64,000 nucleotides of DNA from Alteromonas aquimaris (GCF_026183695.1 NZ_JAPFRD010000002.1:446732-510731); one strand, 5' to 3'. Shown: positions 39,225-48,743, counted from the first letter of the stretch. Notes: generated from the sequence alone by a model not told the origin. Made by a program: numbers and translations.

Positions 39225-40148
39225 ATGATTTCGGTTAAACATCTGACTCGCACCTTTGATGACTTTACTGCAGTGGATGATCTATCTTTTGAAATTGCAC
39301 CGGGTGATGTTGTGGGTTTTCTAGGGCCAAATGGTGCGGGAAAATCTACCACGATGAAAATGCTCACGGGCTTTTTATCCCCTTCAAGTGGGGAAGTGAA
39401 AATAGATAATTTATCCATGCAGCAGAATGCCAAAATGCTGCAGAAAAAGATAGGTTATCTGCCTGAGGGATCTCCAGTTTACGGTGACATGACAGTATTC
39501 CAATTTTTGCACTTTATTGCTGATGTCAGAGAGTTAAAAGGGAAGAGTAAAAAAGCGCGCATAGGTGAAGTGATTACACAACTTGAGTTGCAATCGGTGC
39601 TTAATCGCACAGTGGATAATTTATCAAAAGGGTTTAAACGTAGAGTGGGGCTTGCGCAGGCGATTATTCATGATCCGCAAATTTTAATTTTGGATGAACC
39701 AACCGATGGACTCGATCCAAATCAGAAACATCATGTCAGAGAATTAATCAGAAAACTTTCTCAAGACAAGCTGGTGATTATTTCAACTCACATTCTTGAA
39801 GAAGTCACATCCGTGTGTAACAGGGTAATGATCATTGCTAAAGGACAACTTCGTTTCGACGGCACACCAACAGCATTGCAGCAAAAGTCGCGTTATTACC
39901 ATGCGGTTAGCCTGACCCTCAGCTATGCGGCAGATATCTCTGGCTTGGCCGAAATAGAAGGGGTGGCGGATATGGAAATAAACCGGATTACCGGACAAGT
40001 AACGCTATTTCCTGAGCCGGACACGTACATACTGGGGCCAATAACCAACTACATAAATCACCGCAAATTACCTGTCGATGCTTTGTTTGTCGAGCAAGGG
40101 CGTGTAGATGAAGTTTTTAGAAGAATTACCAGTGAGGAAGCAGCATGA
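39225..40148 (+). CDS. ABC-2 exporter ATP-binding protein (GldA-like)
   Basis: The ATPase of an ABC-type exporter. The start ATG at 39225 (MISVKHLTRTFDDFTAV) gives 307 aa; an in-frame upstream start at 39195 adds ten unusual residues. Motifs: Walker A GPNGAGKST (about residues 38-46), Q-loop region KIGYLPEGSPVYGDM, signature LSKGFKRRVGLAQAI, Walker B ILILDEPTDGLDP and switch ISTHILEE. It heads a tight four-gene operon: the permease starts four bases inside it (ATGA overlap), then GldG-like and DUF4340 proteins follow. Similar to GldA of Bacteroidetes, but the same module exists in non-gliding proteobacteria. Confidence 0.9.
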   Translation: MISVKHLTRTFDDFTAVDDLSFEIAPGDVVGFLGPNGAGKSTTMKMLTGFLSPSSGEVKIDNLSMQQNAKMLQKKIGYLPEGSPVYGDMTVFQFLHFIADVRELKGKSKKARIGEVITQLELQSVLNRTVDNLSKGFKRRVGLAQAIIHDPQILILDEPTDGLDPNQKHHVRELIRKLSQDKLVIISTHILEEVTSVCNRVMIIAKGQLRFDGTPTALQQKSRYYHAVSLTLSYAADISGLAEIEGVADMEINRITGQVTLFPEPDTYILGPITNYINHRKLPVDALFVEQGRVDEVFRRITSEEAA

Positions 40149-40879
40149 GAAACGCGTGGTTGGTGGCGAAACGCGAATTCAGTAGTTTTTTTGCGTCCCC
40201 CGTTGCCTATGTATTTATTGCCATTTTTCTAATGTTGAGCGGTATATTTACTTTTTTTGTCGGCAACTTCTACGATCGAGGACAGGCGGATTTACTGCCC
40301 TTTTTTAATTTTCATCCGTGGCTGTACTTATTCTTAGTGCCTGCCATCGGCATGAGAAGTTGGGCAGAAGAACGCAGGTCCGGCACTATTGAATTGCTAA
40401 TGACGCTACCGATTACTGTAACAGAAGCGGTGATTGGGAAGTTTATCGCAGCCTGGGGAGTGTTAGCCCTTTCACTCGCCCTCACGTTTCCATTATGGAT
40501 ATCGGTGAACTATTTAGGATCACCAGATAACGGCATCATTATTGCCGCTTATATTGGAAGTTGGCTGATGTCGGGAGCTTTCTTAGCCATTAGCATGTGT
40601 ATGTCAGCGATTACTAAAAATCAGGTGGTGGCATTTATACTCGCCATTGTGGTTTGTTTTTTGTTTGTCGTGAGCGGCTCTGGCATTGTGCTTGATGCAT
40701 TTCAGCCTTGGGCTGGAAACCTTGTGATTGATACTATCGCATCATTTAGCTTGTTGACCCATTTCGAGGCCATGGCAAAAGGTGTTCTGGCCCTCAATGA
40801 TGTAGGTTATTTTATTATTCTGACCGCGCTGTGGTTGTACGGCTGTCTTATTATTATTGAGCAGAAGAAGGCGGATTAA
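40145..40879 (+). CDS. ABC-2 exporter permease (GldF-like)
   Basis: A 244-aa inner-membrane permease with about six transmembrane helices. The first follows an amphipathic start (AWLVAKREFSSFFASPVAYV). The segment WAEERRSGTIELLMTLPIT (about residues 74-92) is the ABC-2 coupling motif that contacts the ATPase. It overlaps the ATPase gene by four bases, and the GldG-like gene follows after three. The substrate is unknown. Confidence 0.9.
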   Translation: MRNAWLVAKREFSSFFASPVAYVFIAIFLMLSGIFTFFVGNFYDRGQADLLPFFNFHPWLYLFLVPAIGMRSWAEERRSGTIELLMTLPITVTEAVIGKFIAAWGVLALSLALTFPLWISVNYLGSPDNGIIIAAYIGSWLMSGAFLAISMCMSAITKNQVVAFILAIVVCFLFVVSGSGIVLDAFQPWAGNLVIDTIASFSLLTHFEAMAKGVLALNDVGYFIILTALWLYGCLIIIEQKKAD

Positions 40880-40882
40880 CCC

Positions 40883-42727
40883 ATGAATAAAATTTCCGCG
40901 ATTGCAAGTTTGACCCTGTTGACCTTTCTCTTTGTTAGTTTGGTTATTGTAAATAATCAACTGTTAGACCAGTTCAGAGTCGATCTAACCGAGAATAAGG
41001 TGTATTCCCTTTCAACGGGAAGTAAAGCTGTTCTTAAAGAAATAAACGAACCCGTGACCCTGTACTTTTTCTTTTCTGATACCACCAGTAAGGGCATGAC
41101 GGGCTTGCGCAATTATGCTGATAGAGTGAAGAGTTTGCTCAAAGAGTTTTCGCAAAGCTCAGAAGGTAAAGTTGTGCTTAAGGTCATCGATCCGAAACCT
41201 TTTTCGGAAGCGGAAGACCAGGCAAGTAGATTCGGTCTCACCGCTGCCAATTTAGGGGCGGTTGGTGATCCTGTTTATTTTGGTTTGGCAGGCACCAATG
41301 CATATGACGATCAGTTTACCATTGGTTTTTTCGATCCTCAGAAGGAGCAATTTCTAGAATACGATATTGCTAAGCTGATTTATCAGCTTAGCGACCCTGA
41401 TCCGGTCAAAGTTGCGCTCATCACCGATCTCCCCGTTAGCGGTGGCCAAAATCCAATGACCGGTGAATATACCGATCCTATGGTGTTTTTCGAACAACTT
41501 TCCCAATTGTATGATGTGGAAGTGGTTTCGGGAAGCGCAACAGCACTTCCTGACAATACCGATGTAGTTATGTTAGCGCATACAAAATCGTTATCTGCCA
41601 CGCTTTCTTATGCCATTGACCAGTTCACGATGAACAATGGCAGAATTATCGCATTTGTCGATCCGCACTATGAGTCAGACCCAATGGCCATGATGGGCGC
41701 TTTAGAGCCAAATCATTCATCTTTTGAATTACTTAATAAATGGGGAATCGATATTTCGAGCAGCATCATCTTAGATGCGAAGTTAGGGTTGGATGTTCGT
41801 TCGCAGTCTGGTGGAGTGGTGAGGCACCCAGGCATTTTGGGGCTAACCGCTAAGAACCTCGATCGTAAAGACGTTACCACTGCCAATCTGGAAGTGATTA
41901 ATGGAGCTTCATTTGGCGCACTAACTCTTGATGAAACGTCCGCACTAAACTTACAGCCGCTGCTAACAACTTCGGCCAATGCAGTAAAAATGGAAGCGTC
42001 AACTTATTTGCAACAGTCGTCACCTGAAGCTATCCAAAGGCAAATGGGAGACGCTTCAGCGTCATATATTCTTGGCGGAAAAATTACCGGTAAAGCTAAC
42101 TCTGCTTTTGCCACCCCCCCACAGGGCAGCGAGCAAAAACATGTCAGCAATACGAATGGCCTGAAATTGGTGGTAGTTGCCGATGCCGATATACTGGCTG
42201 ATCGCTACTGGGTGCAGCAAAGCAGCTTTTTTGGTCAACCCATTTATACACCTTTTGCAAATAACGGCGATTTCATTACCAATTTGGTCGACAATATGGC
42301 GGGTAGCAATGCGCTAATCAGTATTCGCAGCCGAGGCTCATTTGTAAGGCCGTTTACAACCGTGGTGGATTTAGAATTAAAGGCGGAAGAGCGGTTTCGG
42401 GAACAGGAAGAGCGCTTGCAATTACAACTGCAACAAACAGAAGACAAGCTTGCACAACTTCAGGCCCAGCAAGACCAGTCAGGCTCATTGGTTATTTCAG
42501 CTGAACAGCAAAACGCCATTGATGAGTTTATCCAGCAGCGTGTGGAAATTCGCAAAAAACTTAGAGAAGTTCGCTTTGAACTTGAACGTGATATTGCTGC
42601 CCTGGGTAACTTTTTAAAATTCATCAATGTCGCCGCAGCCCCCGTGGTGCTGGTGTGCTTACTTTATCTTGCTGCCAGGATGTTGCGCCGACGTGCAGGT
42701 AAGCAGTGGATGGGGGAAACAGAATGA
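40883..42727 (+). CDS. GldG-like ABC exporter auxiliary protein
   Basis: A 614-aa protein of the family seen with GldA/GldF. One transmembrane helix is at the N terminus (about residues 6-26) and another near the C terminus (about 579-599), so the bulk, about 550 residues, faces the periplasm. The start of that domain carries DLTENKVYSLSTGSKAVL (about 36-53), the family signature, followed by a DUF4350-like fold with IIAFVDPHYESDPMAMMG. A coiled coil rich in E and Q (about 495-575) precedes the second membrane helix. The stop overlaps the next gene as ATGA. Confidence 0.88.
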   Translation: MNKISAIASLTLLTFLFVSLVIVNNQLLDQFRVDLTENKVYSLSTGSKAVLKEINEPVTLYFFFSDTTSKGMTGLRNYADRVKSLLKEFSQSSEGKVVLKVIDPKPFSEAEDQASRFGLTAANLGAVGDPVYFGLAGTNAYDDQFTIGFFDPQKEQFLEYDIAKLIYQLSDPDPVKVALITDLPVSGGQNPMTGEYTDPMVFFEQLSQLYDVEVVSGSATALPDNTDVVMLAHTKSLSATLSYAIDQFTMNNGRIIAFVDPHYESDPMAMMGALEPNHSSFELLNKWGIDISSSIILDAKLGLDVRSQSGGVVRHPGILGLTAKNLDRKDVTTANLEVINGASFGALTLDETSALNLQPLLTTSANAVKMEASTYLQQSSPEAIQRQMGDASASYILGGKITGKANSAFATPPQGSEQKHVSNTNGLKLVVVADADILADRYWVQQSSFFGQPIYTPFANNGDFITNLVDNMAGSNALISIRSRGSFVRPFTTVVDLELKAEERFREQEERLQLQLQQTEDKLAQLQAQQDQSGSLVISAEQQNAIDEFIQQRVEIRKKLREVRFELERDIAALGNFLKFINVAAAPVVLVCLLYLAARMLRRRAGKQWMGETE

Positions 42728-43725
42728 ACATCCGACTAATCATTTTAATAAGCCTGGTTGTGGTCACGTCTGCAACCGCCTATTGGCTCATTTTTCATAC
42801 AGACAGGTCGCAATCTCTTCAGCAATCTCTCTGGTTAGAGGAACTTGGCACACAAGGAATGTCTGTGCATCAGATTGAAGTGGCTAATACGTCTGGCACA
42901 GTATTTAAAGCCCAAAAAGAAGACGGTAAATGGGTCGCTACGCATTTGGATACCCGGCTTGGGTTTCCAGCCGATAAGCGTGAGCTGACCTCGTTGGTAA
43001 GTGCGTTGAGCCAAGCAAAAATTATTGAAACAAAAACCTCCAACCCCGAGTATTATCATCGCCTAGGGGTGGAAGAGATCACCAAACAGGATGCGCAGTC
43101 AACCCGTGTATTGTTAAATGGCGACAACAACAGCTGGCGAGTAATTATTGGAAACGCTGCCGCTAATGGGTTAGGTACTTACGTTCGCACTGCAGGTAAG
43201 CCAACCAGTTTACTGGTGGACCAATTGTTTAATTTACCAACCGGACCAAGCGACTGGTTATCGAAGCAGGTATTACCATTCACCCCTGAAGATGTCGTTA
43301 AGGTGGTGGTGAGGTATCGTGACAACCAGCCGGTGCAATTCGTACGCCGTCAAGAACCGGCTGAGCAGGCGTGGCAATTAGCGGATTTGAAGCAGAACGA
43401 AAGTCTTGTTTACCCGGGAGTGATTGCACAAACTATCAAGGACCTTACTTCCCTGAATTACGACAATGCCATCCCCTACGTGGAAAATCAGTGGGAAGTT
43501 GAGCGTTTGATTGGCGATATTACTTTCACGCTTACAGATCACAGTCAGGTTTTTGCCTACATGACGCAACCCAACGAAAAAGGCAATCACAAAGTATGGT
43601 TCAGCATGCCAGATAACCCTAGCTGGGTCAGCGACTGGGTGTTTGTTTTATCTGAGTTTAATGCTAAAAGCTATATGATAGGAAGAAACGATGTGGTGAA
43701 TGTTAAAACTTCGGACAATCAATAA
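42724..43725 (+). CDS. DUF4340 domain-containing exporter-associated protein
   Basis: A 333-aa membrane-anchored periplasmic protein of the DUF4340 family, regularly the last gene in GldA-F-G-type operons. The start ATG at 42724 overlaps the previous stop (ATGA), which fixes it over the earlier in-frame ATG at 42706. A single N-terminal membrane segment (NIRLIILISLVVVTSATAYW) is followed by repeated beta-rich modules, for example VFKAQKEDGKWVATHLDTRLG and VIIGNAAANGLGTYVR. No catalytic residues are known for the family. Confidence 0.85.
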   Translation: MNIRLIILISLVVVTSATAYWLIFHTDRSQSLQQSLWLEELGTQGMSVHQIEVANTSGTVFKAQKEDGKWVATHLDTRLGFPADKRELTSLVSALSQAKIIETKTSNPEYYHRLGVEEITKQDAQSTRVLLNGDNNSWRVIIGNAAANGLGTYVRTAGKPTSLLVDQLFNLPTGPSDWLSKQVLPFTPEDVVKVVVRYRDNQPVQFVRRQEPAEQAWQLADLKQNESLVYPGVIAQTIKDLTSLNYDNAIPYVENQWEVERLIGDITFTLTDHSQVFAYMTQPNEKGNHKVWFSMPDNPSWVSDWVFVLSEFNAKSYMIGRNDVVNVKTSDNQ

Positions 43726-43733
43726 GTTAGAAC

Positions 43734-44267
43734 CTATTTATGACGATATTGAGCCAACTTCTGTTTGAAATAATTCACACCTAATTCTAGACTGCGGATC
43801 TTGTTATTCTCATAAATTTTTTCTGGATGGGGATAGTTAGTCAGCACGGTTTCAATATCCCGCTCCCTGAGCAAGTGTAGAATAGGGAAGGGGGCGCGAT
43901 TAGTATAGTGACTCGCTGAACCGACGGCTTCACCTTCAAAAAGATAGTCAGGATGAAAACTGGCCAGTTGATACTTACCCCAATAACCCCATTGCTCAAG
44001 CATTTCATTGGCGATATCCAGTAAGTCTAAATAATCGTTAAAGTCGACGAATCCTTTAGAAAAGACAATGAGCGTTGTCGCTGTTTCATTGTCGGCTTCC
44101 AGTCGTTGAATTTCTTCCTGTAACACTAACATCGCGCTTTCAATTGTCTGTTGCTGATGTTCCACAAAACGTATTTGCTTATTGTCTCGCACGAATCGGG
44201 CGAAAGGGCAAAAGTTTTGCCCTATCACAATCTCGTCAAGCCACTGCTTCACGGAATCCAGAATCAT
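43734..44267 (-). CDS. DUF1415 family protein
   Basis: A 177-aa protein of the DUF1415 family, common in gammaproteobacteria and of unknown function. The conserved start is [20 protein letters not shown] (about residues 5-24) with a Cys-Pro; the middle has [18 protein letters not shown] and the end has [16 protein letters not shown] plus [12 protein letters not shown]. The Cys and several His residues could bind metal, but that is unproven. The start overlaps the end of folD by four bases, so it is probably translationally coupled to folD. Confidence 0.88.
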   Translation of the reverse strand: MILDSVKQWLDEIVIGQNFCPFARFVRDNKQIRFVEHQQQTIESAMLVLQEEIQRLEADNETATTLIVFSKGFVDFNDYLDLLDIANEMLEQWGYWGKYQLASFHPDYLFEGEAVGSASHYTNRAPFPILHLLRERDIETVLTNYPHPEKIYENNKIRSLELGVNYFKQKLAQYRHK

Positions 44268-45118
44268 GAGTGATATTTGACGTACGCTTCTAAGGTGTTT
44301 TCAATCAAACTGGCAACCGTCATAGGACCCACACCGCCGGGGACTGGTGTGATCCAGCCAGCTCTGTCCTTGGCTTTTTCAAATTCCACATCCCCTACCA
44401 GAGACCCGTCAGACATTCTGTTAATACCCACGTCTATCACAATAGCCCCAGGCTTTATCCAGTCACCCGGAATAAAATTCGGTTTGCCAACTGCTACGAC
44501 TAACAAGTCTGCACGCAGAACATGACTACGTAATTCCTGAGTAAATTTATGGCATGTCGTCACGGTGCACCCCGCCAGGAGCAGTTCCAACCCCATTGGA
44601 CGGCCCACAATATTAGACGCCCCGACAATGACTGCATCGAGCCCTTTTATTGGCCTTTTGGTAGCCTCAATCATCGTCATAATGCCTTTAGGCGTACACG
44701 GGCGCAGGGCGGGAATGCGTTGCGCTAAGCGGCCAATATTATATGGATGAAAACCATCCACATCTTTGTGAGGTTGAATTCGTTCTAATATTTGCTCTGC
44801 GTTTAAACCGGCCGGTAGCGGAAGCTGAACCAGTATGCCATCGATTTCCTTATCATTATTTAAGTCATCTATAAGCTTCAACAAATCATGTTGGGTGGTA
44901 TCTGAGGGTAAATCGAACGATCGGGAAATGAAACCCACTTCTTCACATGCTTTTCGCTTGTTAGCAACATACACCTGAGAGGCTGCATCTTTGCCTACCA
45001 GCACAACTGCCAGGCCGGGCTGGCGCTTATTGGCTTTCTTTAGGGACTCAACATAAGAGGCAACATGTTGGCGAACTTGTTTGGCAATTAACTTGCCGTC
45101 AATTAAATGAGCAGTCAT
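44264..45118 (-). CDS. folD: Methylenetetrahydrofolate dehydrogenase / cyclohydrolase FolD
   Basis: A bifunctional enzyme of one-carbon metabolism that interconverts methylene-, methenyl- and formyl-tetrahydrofolate, supplying formyl groups for purines and fMet. The 284-aa protein has the catalytic lysine segment [15 protein letters not shown] (about residues 50-64), [24 protein letters not shown] and the NADP-binding [21 protein letters not shown], with [18 protein letters not shown] at the C terminus. All are normal. It is followed by the overlapping DUF1415 gene. Confidence 0.97.
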   Translation of the reverse strand: MTAHLIDGKLIAKQVRQHVASYVESLKKANKRQPGLAVVLVGKDAASQVYVANKRKACEEVGFISRSFDLPSDTTQHDLLKLIDDLNNDKEIDGILVQLPLPAGLNAEQILERIQPHKDVDGFHPYNIGRLAQRIPALRPCTPKGIMTMIEATKRPIKGLDAVIVGASNIVGRPMGLELLLAGCTVTTCHKFTQELRSHVLRADLLVVAVGKPNFIPGDWIKPGAIVIDVGINRMSDGSLVGDVEFEKAKDRAGWITPVPGGVGPMTVASLIENTLEAYVKYHS

Positions 45119-45292
45119 ATTAGAAGCTTATGAGTTTGAGTGATATGAAAGTACAGCGTATATTTTCACATATCTTGCTCAAGTATGCCAAAACTCCTTT
45201 TAGATTAATCAAATTTATAATATCGAAATTTACCAAAAAAGCAGCAATTTGTTGACGAAATGAGCGGATGAATTTTTTGCGTAAAAAAGTGT

Positions 45293-45321
45293 TTGACGGA
45301 GGTGGGTCAAGCCGGTAATAT
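45293..45321 (+). promoter_or_regulatory. Promoter of the tRNA operon
   Basis: TTGACG (45293-45298) and TAATAT (45316-45321) have 17-base spacing and are followed by a GC-rich discriminator (GCGCCCCCC, 45322-45330), the usual mark of a growth-rate and ppGpp-controlled stable RNA promoter. The first tRNA starts 41 bases after the -10. Confidence 0.85.
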
Positions 45322-45361
45322 GCGCCCCCCGTAACGGTAGTGAAGTTCATGCCGCTACAGT

Positions 45362-45438
45362 CGGTGAGTGGCGCAGCTTGGTAGCGCACTTGTTTTGGGT
45401 ACAAGGGGTCGCAGGTTCAAATCCTGTCTCACCGACCA
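45362..45438 (+). tRNA. tRNA-Pro (TGG), copy 1
   Basis: A 77-base cloverleaf with acceptor CGGTGAG pairing with CTCACCG, the T-arm GCAGGTTCAAATCCTGT and an encoded CCA end. The anticodon loop TTTTGGG gives anticodon TGG. The same sequence recurs at 45821-45897. Confidence 0.96.
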
Positions 45439-45467
45439 CTATTATTTCGCACGCGAAGATTCGCCGG

Positions 45468-45544
<77 letters not shown>

Positions 45545-45630
45545 TTTTTAATGGCAAAAAGGTACCGGAAGTGAAAGCGAGATAGTAATTGTGAAAGTAT
45601 TGCTTTAATGTATACTTCACACACCTCAAT

Positions 45631-45707
45631 GGTGGGCGTAGCTCAGTTGGTAGAGCCCCGGATTGTGATTCCGGTTGTCGTGGGTTCAAGTCCCATCGTC
45701 CACCCCA
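45631..45707 (+). tRNA. tRNA-His (GTG)
   Basis: A 77-base cloverleaf with the extra G at -1 paired to the discriminator C (GGTGGGCG with CGTCCACC), the identity element of tRNA-His. The anticodon loop is TTGTGAT (GTG), and CCA is encoded. Confidence 0.95.
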
Positions 45708-45713
45708 CTTTAT

Positions 45714-45798
45714 GCGGAAGTGGTGGAATTGGTAGACACGCTGGATTTAGGTTCCAGTGCTTCACGGCGTGAGAGTTCAAGTCTCTCCTTCCGCACCA
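45714..45798 (+). tRNA. tRNA-Leu (TAG)
   Basis: An 85-base class II tRNA with a long variable arm (TGCTTCACGGCGT). Acceptor GCGGAAG pairs with CTTCCGC, the anticodon loop is ATTTAGG (TAG, reads CTA and CTG), and CCA is encoded. Confidence 0.95.
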
Positions 45799-45820
45799 TT
45801 ATTTTTCAGAATATTCCTGT

Positions 45821-45897
45821 CGGTGAGTGGCGCAGCTTGGTAGCGCACTTGTTTTGGGTACAAGGGGTCGCAGGTTCAAATCCTGTCTCACCGACCA
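45821..45897 (+). tRNA. tRNA-Pro (TGG), copy 2
   Basis: Identical over all 77 bases to tRNA-Pro copy 1 (45362-45438). It is the last tRNA of the operon. The bases just outside the gene differ from copy 1, so the duplication was limited to the tRNA or has since diverged. Confidence 0.96.
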
Positions 45898-45953
45898 TTT
45901 ATCTTCGATTTAATAAAATCAGTTGTCAGAGCCTGGCCTAGATACCTTGTCGG

Positions 45954-46076
45954 CTAAGCCGTGGGTCACAGGTTCACCGGTTTGTTCCCGATGCACTGGG
46001 TCATGCTCGCAACGCAAGCATGACGCGAGGGGCGAAGGATAGGATGTCTGGAACCAAAACCCTGCCTCATTGACTA
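45954..46076 (+). pseudogene. Decayed tRNA sequence split by a palindromic insert
   Basis: Bases 45954-45975 match 21 of 22 bases of the tRNA-Arg anticodon/T-arm region (45503-45524). Further on, CCTGCCTCATTGACTA (about 46061-46076) matches the tRNA-Pro 3' end CCTGTCTCACCGACCA, differing only by C/T transitions. Between them lies a non-tRNA stretch with a 25-base palindrome at 46000-46024. The order suggests dead tRNA gene remnants with an inserted element. No cloverleaf can form. Confidence 0.55.
46000..46024. repeat. Palindrome within the tRNA relic
   Basis: GTCATGCTCGC and GCAAGCATGAC are inverted around AAC, with one mismatch. With GTCAT at each outer end it resembles the REP-like palindromes at 27.8-28.1 and 62.1 kb, though it has a different stem. 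Confidence 0.6.
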
Positions 46077-46083
46077 TTTCGCG

Positions 46084-46400
46084 TTATTAAAACGGTATAA
46101 GTCATGCCTACTGGGGCATCTACCTTAGGCCAACGTGAAGATGTTTTCCACGATCACTTATTTGTCCCTAGCTTAGGTGCAAGATCGACAGCATGCTTTA
46201 AGATAAAATTAAAGCGCAAAACCAACATTCTCACGCCATCACCCTCTGGCTTTAACGCTTGGCTATCTTGCCTGCAATCGCCTTCTCTTGAGATATGTCC
46301 TTTTGGTGTTTCGCGCTCAGGGAGACTGCGTTCTTCTGCATACGTTTCCTTCACAGTAATGTCCGCAGAGGGCAATAGGTGTTGCCATTAGACGTTAAAT
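46084..46400. other. Non-coding stretch; possible multi-copy repeat element
   Basis: About 300 bases between the tRNA relic and the tig promoter. Open frames of 95 codons (plus, 46104-46391) and 73 codons (minus, 46154-46375) lie over the same bases. Their products are rich in R, S, E and P and look unlike neighbouring proteins. From memory, similar short reading frames recur near tRNA and rRNA genes in related genomes, but I cannot confirm it. I do not call either frame a gene. Confidence 0.3.
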
Positions 46401-46454
46401 TACCAATGAGCCTCCTTATTCCTTATCCGATTTGGTTTAATTACGCTTTATCTC

Positions 46455-46483
46455 TCGACTCTGACAGCACCTGGCTGTATACT
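46455..46483 (+). promoter_or_regulatory. Promoter of tig
   Basis: TCGACT (46455-46460) and TATACT (46478-46483) are separated by 17 bases, 157 bases before tig. The -10 matches five of six consensus bases. The long leader has no evident structure. Confidence 0.5.
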
Positions 46484-46639
46484 ACCGCGTCTTTTTTTAA
46501 CCAATGAGTATGAGTGGTTATTCAATGGCCGCTTAATCGAGACCTCCAACCCGGCTCAAATGCCTGTTGTTTAAGGCTGGCAAACGGGAAAGAGGGTGGC
46601 AAGTAAACGTCATCATAGGCGTACAGTTGAGGTAAAATA

Positions 46640-47944
46640 ATGCAAGTTACAGTCGAGACGCCCCAGGGTTTAGAACGTCGTCTTACTATTACTGTTCCGG
46701 CAGATACAGTGGATTCTGCAGTTAAGGCACGCCTACAGCAATTAGCAAAAACACAGCGTATAAACGGTTTCCGTCCTGGCAAAGTGCCAGTAAGTGTTAT
46801 TCAGAAGCGTTATGGTCAGGCTGTTCGTCAGGAAGTGGCTGGTGACGTAATGCAGCAAAACTTCTACCAGGCAATTGTACAGGAAAAAATCAATCCTGCT
46901 GGCATGCCAAAGTTCGAGTTGACCAAAGACACGCAAGGTGAAGATCTTGAATTTGTCGCCGCTTTCGAAGTTTATCCGGAAGTGGAAGTGAAAGGCGTTG
47001 ACGAGATTGAAGTTGAAAAGCCAGTGGTGGACATCACTGATGCTGATTTAGACAACATGATGGAAACGTTGCAAAAGCAACATGCTGAGTGGAAAGAAGT
47101 TAAGCGTAAAGCAAAGAAAGATGACCGCGTTGTGATTGATTTCGTGGGCACTATCGACGGTGAAGAGTTCGATGGTGGTAAAGCTGAAGACTTTACTCTT
47201 GAGCTTGGCAAAGGTCGCATGATCCCAGGTTTTGAAGAGCCGTTAGTCGGTGCAAAAGCGGGTGATGAGGTGAAAGTTGAAGTGACTTTCCCTGAAGACT
47301 ACCATGCAGAAGCGCTGAAAGGTAAAGATGCCGTATTTGCGGTTACCGTTAAAAAAGTAGAAGGTCAAAAACTTCCTAAAGTGGATGATGAATTCGCGAA
47401 ATTGTTCGGTGTTGAAGATGGCGGTGTGGAAGCACTGAAAGCGGAAGTACGTAAGAACATGCAACGCGAACTGGATCATACGCTTCGCGCGAAAGTGAAA
47501 GAAGATGTTATTGCCAAACTGGTAGAGAAAAACGAGTTAGATCTTCCTCAAGCGTTAATCGATCAAGAAATTAACGTGTTACGGGATCAGGCAAAACAGC
47601 GTTTCAGCCAGCAGGGCGGCGGGCAGAACATGCCTGAATTACCGTCAGATCTTTTCAAAGATAACGCAAAACGCCGTGTAACGATTGGTTTACTGTTAGG
47701 CGAGATCATTAAGAAAAATGAACTTAAAGTCGATGACAGTAAAGTAGAATCGTTAATTGAGTCTTCTGCTTCAGCATATGAAGATCCGCAGGAAGTTATC
47801 GATTACTACAAAAATAATCAGGAGCTTATGCAACAGATGCGTAACGTCGCTCTTGAAGAACAGGCTATCGAGTGGGTAATGGAGCATGCCAAAACCACCG
47901 AAGTTAAGAAAGATTTTGATGAGGTTATGAACAAACAAGGGTAA
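46640..47944 (+). CDS. tig: Trigger factor
   Basis: A ribosome-bound chaperone and peptidyl-prolyl isomerase acting on nascent chains at the exit tunnel. The 434-aa protein has an N-terminal ribosome-binding domain with the signature GFRPGKVP (about residues 44-51), a central FKBP-type domain (about 150-245, with [20 protein letters not shown]) and a helical C-terminal arm. The gene heads the tig-clpP-clpX-lon block; a hairpin with T-rich tail follows, so it may be partly terminated before clpP. Confidence 0.97.
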   Translation: MQVTVETPQGLERRLTITVPADTVDSAVKARLQQLAKTQRINGFRPGKVPVSVIQKRYGQAVRQEVAGDVMQQNFYQAIVQEKINPAGMPKFELTKDTQGEDLEFVAAFEVYPEVEVKGVDEIEVEKPVVDITDADLDNMMETLQKQHAEWKEVKRKAKKDDRVVIDFVGTIDGEEFDGGKAEDFTLELGKGRMIPGFEEPLVGAKAGDEVKVEVTFPEDYHAEALKGKDAVFAVTVKKVEGQKLPKVDDEFAKLFGVEDGGVEALKAEVRKNMQRELDHTLRAKVKEDVIAKLVEKNELDLPQALIDQEINVLRDQAKQRFSQQGGGQNMPELPSDLFKDNAKRRVTIGLLLGEIIKKNELKVDDSKVESLIESSASAYEDPQEVIDYYKNNQELMQQMRNVALEEQAIEWVMEHAKTTEVKKDFDEVMNKQG

Positions 47945-47986
47945 ATTTGTAACCTCTCATTGACTTTGCCTGTCGGCAACTGCTTA

Positions 47987-48017
47987 AATGCTCGGATACT
48001 TCCGAGCATTTTTGTTT
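47987..48017 (+). terminator. Terminator after tig
   Basis: A perfect 10-bp stem, AATGCTCGGA (47987-47996) with TCCGAGCATT (48001-48010), around TACT and followed by TTTGTTTT. It ends 26 bases before clpP, so clpP may also depend on read-through or on a promoter overlapping the 3' end of tig. Confidence 0.85.
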
Positions 48018-48042
48018 TAAACGAGAAGAATCCAGAGTCGCT

Positions 48043-48669
48043 ATGACAAATAATTTCGATATACAAAACGCGTTAGTTCCAATGGTGGTAGAGCAGACCT
48101 CAAAAGGCGAGCGCTCCTACGATATTTACTCCCGTCTACTTAAAGAAAATGTCATCTTTATGGTAGGGCAGGTTGAGGATCACATGGCGAACCTGATCGT
48201 CGCGCAAATGTTGTTTCTAGAAGCTGAGAATCCTGAAAAGGATATTTTTCTTTATATCAACTCGCCTGGTGGTTCGGTCACTGCCGGTATGGCCATTTAT
48301 GATACGATGAACTTTATTAAGCCGGATGTGAGCACAGTGTGTGTGGGTCAGGCAGCCAGTATGGGGGCATTTTTGCTTTCAGGCGGTGCGAAAGGTAAAC
48401 GTTACTGTTTACCCAATGCGCGTGTGATGATTCATCAGCCTTTAGGCGGATTCCAGGGTCAGGCTTCAGATTTTGAAATTCATGCGAAAGAAATATTGTC
48501 GACGAAAGAAAAGCTCAACCGCTTATTGGCTCAACATACAGGCCAAGAATATGAGACAATTGCGCGCGACACAGACAGAGATAACTTTTTGAGCGCAACA
48601 GAAGCAAAAGAGTACGGTATTATCGATCAGGTTTTAACAAATCGAACTGACGCCGCGACAACTAAGTAG
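48043..48669 (+). CDS. clpP: ATP-dependent Clp protease proteolytic subunit
   Basis: The tetradecameric serine peptidase that degrades unfolded or tagged proteins fed to it by ClpX or ClpA. The 208-aa protein has catalytic Ser106 in [15 protein letters not shown] and His131 in [16 protein letters not shown]; the catalytic Asp lies in the [14 protein letters not shown] region (about residues 177-190). The N-terminal propeptide is short. clpX follows 74 bases downstream. Confidence 0.98.
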   Translation: MTNNFDIQNALVPMVVEQTSKGERSYDIYSRLLKENVIFMVGQVEDHMANLIVAQMLFLEAENPEKDIFLYINSPGGSVTAGMAIYDTMNFIKPDVSTVCVGQAASMGAFLLSGGAKGKRYCLPNARVMIHQPLGGFQGQASDFEIHAKEILSTKEKLNRLLAQHTGQEYETIARDTDRDNFLSATEAKEYGIIDQVLTNRTDAATTK

Positions 48670-48743
48670 TATATTTATATGAGTTCCGAACGCGTGCAGT
48701 CTTTTTTCGTTTTAGCGTTCGGGAAAGCTAGAGGCAGAGAGTA

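Noticed and set aside
46104-46391. Overlapping frames of 95 codons (plus) and 73 codons (minus)
   Set aside because: They lie antisense to each other in a likely repeat element, with no ribosome-binding sites and odd composition.
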